Below are positions 5,982-6,190 of a stretch of DNA of 6,190 nt, in pieces. Both the position numbers and the translations under genes were made by a program. Where the stretch lies: the NCBI GenBank assembly GCA_030641085.1, contig DAOWIC010000129.1, positions 1 through 6,190 on the forward strand, written 5' to 3'. The first letter of the stretch is position 1; each line of letters starts with the position of its first letter. This stretch comes from Calditrichota bacterium (GTDB taxonomy: Bacteria; Zixibacteria; MSB-5A5; GN15; FEB-12). The notes below the pieces were generated by a model that did not search any database, was not told the origin of the DNA, and worked only from the letters and a program-made list of their open reading frames with translations.

Positions 5982-5984
5982 CAT
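5965..5984. promoter_or_regulatory. Imperfect dyad over the kinase promoter -35 and spacer
   Basis: ATGTGACG (5965-5972) and CGTCAACAT (5976-5984) are inverted copies with one extra A, separated by 3 bp. They span the -35 box and part of the spacer, a typical repressor position. The sequence resembles the TGTGA-type arms of the left-end array only in its left half, so a shared binder is uncertain. Confidence 0.35.
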
Positions 5985-6035
5985 TAACAGCAAGAGTCCT
6001 GATTGAAAAATGGGGGGGGTGGAGACCAAAACCCC

Positions 6036-6096
6036 TGTCGAAGACCCTGCAAGGTCCTGAGCCATGCGAAGGAAGGCACGAAGGGCGGTTTCGACA
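6036..6096. repeat. Outer inverted repeat with an internal small hairpin
   Basis: TGTCGAA (6036-6042) and TTCGACA (6090-6096) are perfect inverted repeats 47 nt apart. The enclosed segment begins with GACC-ctgcaa-GGTC (6043-6056), a 4-bp stem directly abutting the outer arm. It may be part of an interspersed palindromic element or a structured leader. The kinase promoter lies about 55 nt away. Confidence 0.35.
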
Positions 6097-6104
6097 TTCT
6101 GTTT

Positions 6105-6159
6105 GTAGGGCCTTGATTTATCAAGGCCGGGGGAAGCATTTGATAAATCAAATGCCTAC
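6105..6159. repeat. Twin-hairpin palindromic element (REP/MITE-like)
   Basis: Two perfect 8-bp-stem hairpins lie in tandem: GGCCTTGA-ttta-TCAAGGCC (6109-6128) and GCATTTGA-taaa-TCAAATGC (6136-6155). They are enclosed by GTAGG (6105-6109) and CCTAC (6155-6159). The 12-bp cores (6113-6124 and 6140-6151) are reverse complements of each other, while the outer four base pairs differ but remain fully paired. Such twin palindromes are typical of REP/BIME-like interspersed repeats. It contains no gene and could also act as a terminator or mRNA stabiliser for a gene to the right. Confidence 0.6.
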
Positions 6160-6172
6160 GCTTTTGTGGGCG

Positions 6173-6190
6173 GCAGACGCCCTCGTCTGC
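6173..6190. repeat. Third hairpin at the right edge
   Basis: GCAGACG-ccct-CGTCTGC is a perfect 7-bp stem with a 4-nt loop that runs into the window end, so the stem may be longer. It lies 13 nt after the twin-hairpin element and is unrelated to it in sequence, suggesting a mosaic of palindromic repeats at this locus. Confidence 0.55.

Noticed and set aside
6048..6064. Sigma54-like promoter (TGGC...TTGCA on the minus strand) upstream of the kinase
   Set aside because: The GG-to-GC spacing is 11 bp, not the required 10, and it lies inside the inverted-repeat element about 100 bp from the gene.
6113..6151. FNR sites (TTGAT...ATCAA) in the twin hairpins
   Set aside because: The half-sites are separated by 2 bp rather than the 4 bp of FNR boxes, and the sequences are better explained as hairpin stems.

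Overview
The window looks like a diderm (Gram-negative type) bacterium: it encodes a secreted protein ending in a Phe-terminal outer-membrane beta-signal, a sigma54-dependent response regulator and a membrane sensor kinase. Base composition is moderately GC-rich. Gene style and hairpin-rich intergenic repeats suggest an uncultured lineage such as the FCB/Zixibacteria-like groups, but this is only an impression; no taxonomic marker gene is present.

Layout. All four genes lie on the minus strand, so transcription runs right to left. In transcription order they are a membrane sensor kinase-like protein (5946-4618), an NtrC-type response regulator (4609-3272), a secreted all-helical repeat protein (3108-2059) and an outer-membrane beta-barrel protein (2033-759). 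The kinase and regulator are 8 nt apart, and the helical and barrel genes 25 nt apart. A 163-nt gap with two small dyads separates the two gene pairs. The simplest reading is a sensory/regulatory pair followed by an envelope pair, possibly one operon. That the regulator controls the envelope genes is inference.

The most striking non-genic feature is the 758-nt left end. It has no convincing gene but carries six 18-bp dyads of the form (T/A)(T/A)GTGAA-N5-TCACAA, all in the same register. They fit the Rex operator consensus (TTGTGAA-N4-TTCACAA) and also the CRP geometry (TGTGA-N6-TCACA). Start-to-start spacings are 112, 167, 112, 99 and 112 bp, so the sites form three pairs, each exactly 112 bp apart, with no evident similarity between the intervening sequences. 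I know of no standard element with this architecture.

A second surprise is the kinase. Its ATP-binding domain is intact, but the phospho-accepting His of the H-box is Gln (residue 233, codon CAG), while the following E-x-x-N phosphatase-type motif is kept. It may be a phosphatase-only or signalling pseudokinase partner of an apparently intact regulator. The kinase also has no ribosome-binding site; a sigma70-like promoter is placed so that transcription would start at the ATG, implying a leaderless message. The right end (6036-6190) holds a cluster of perfect hairpins resembling an interspersed palindromic repeat element.
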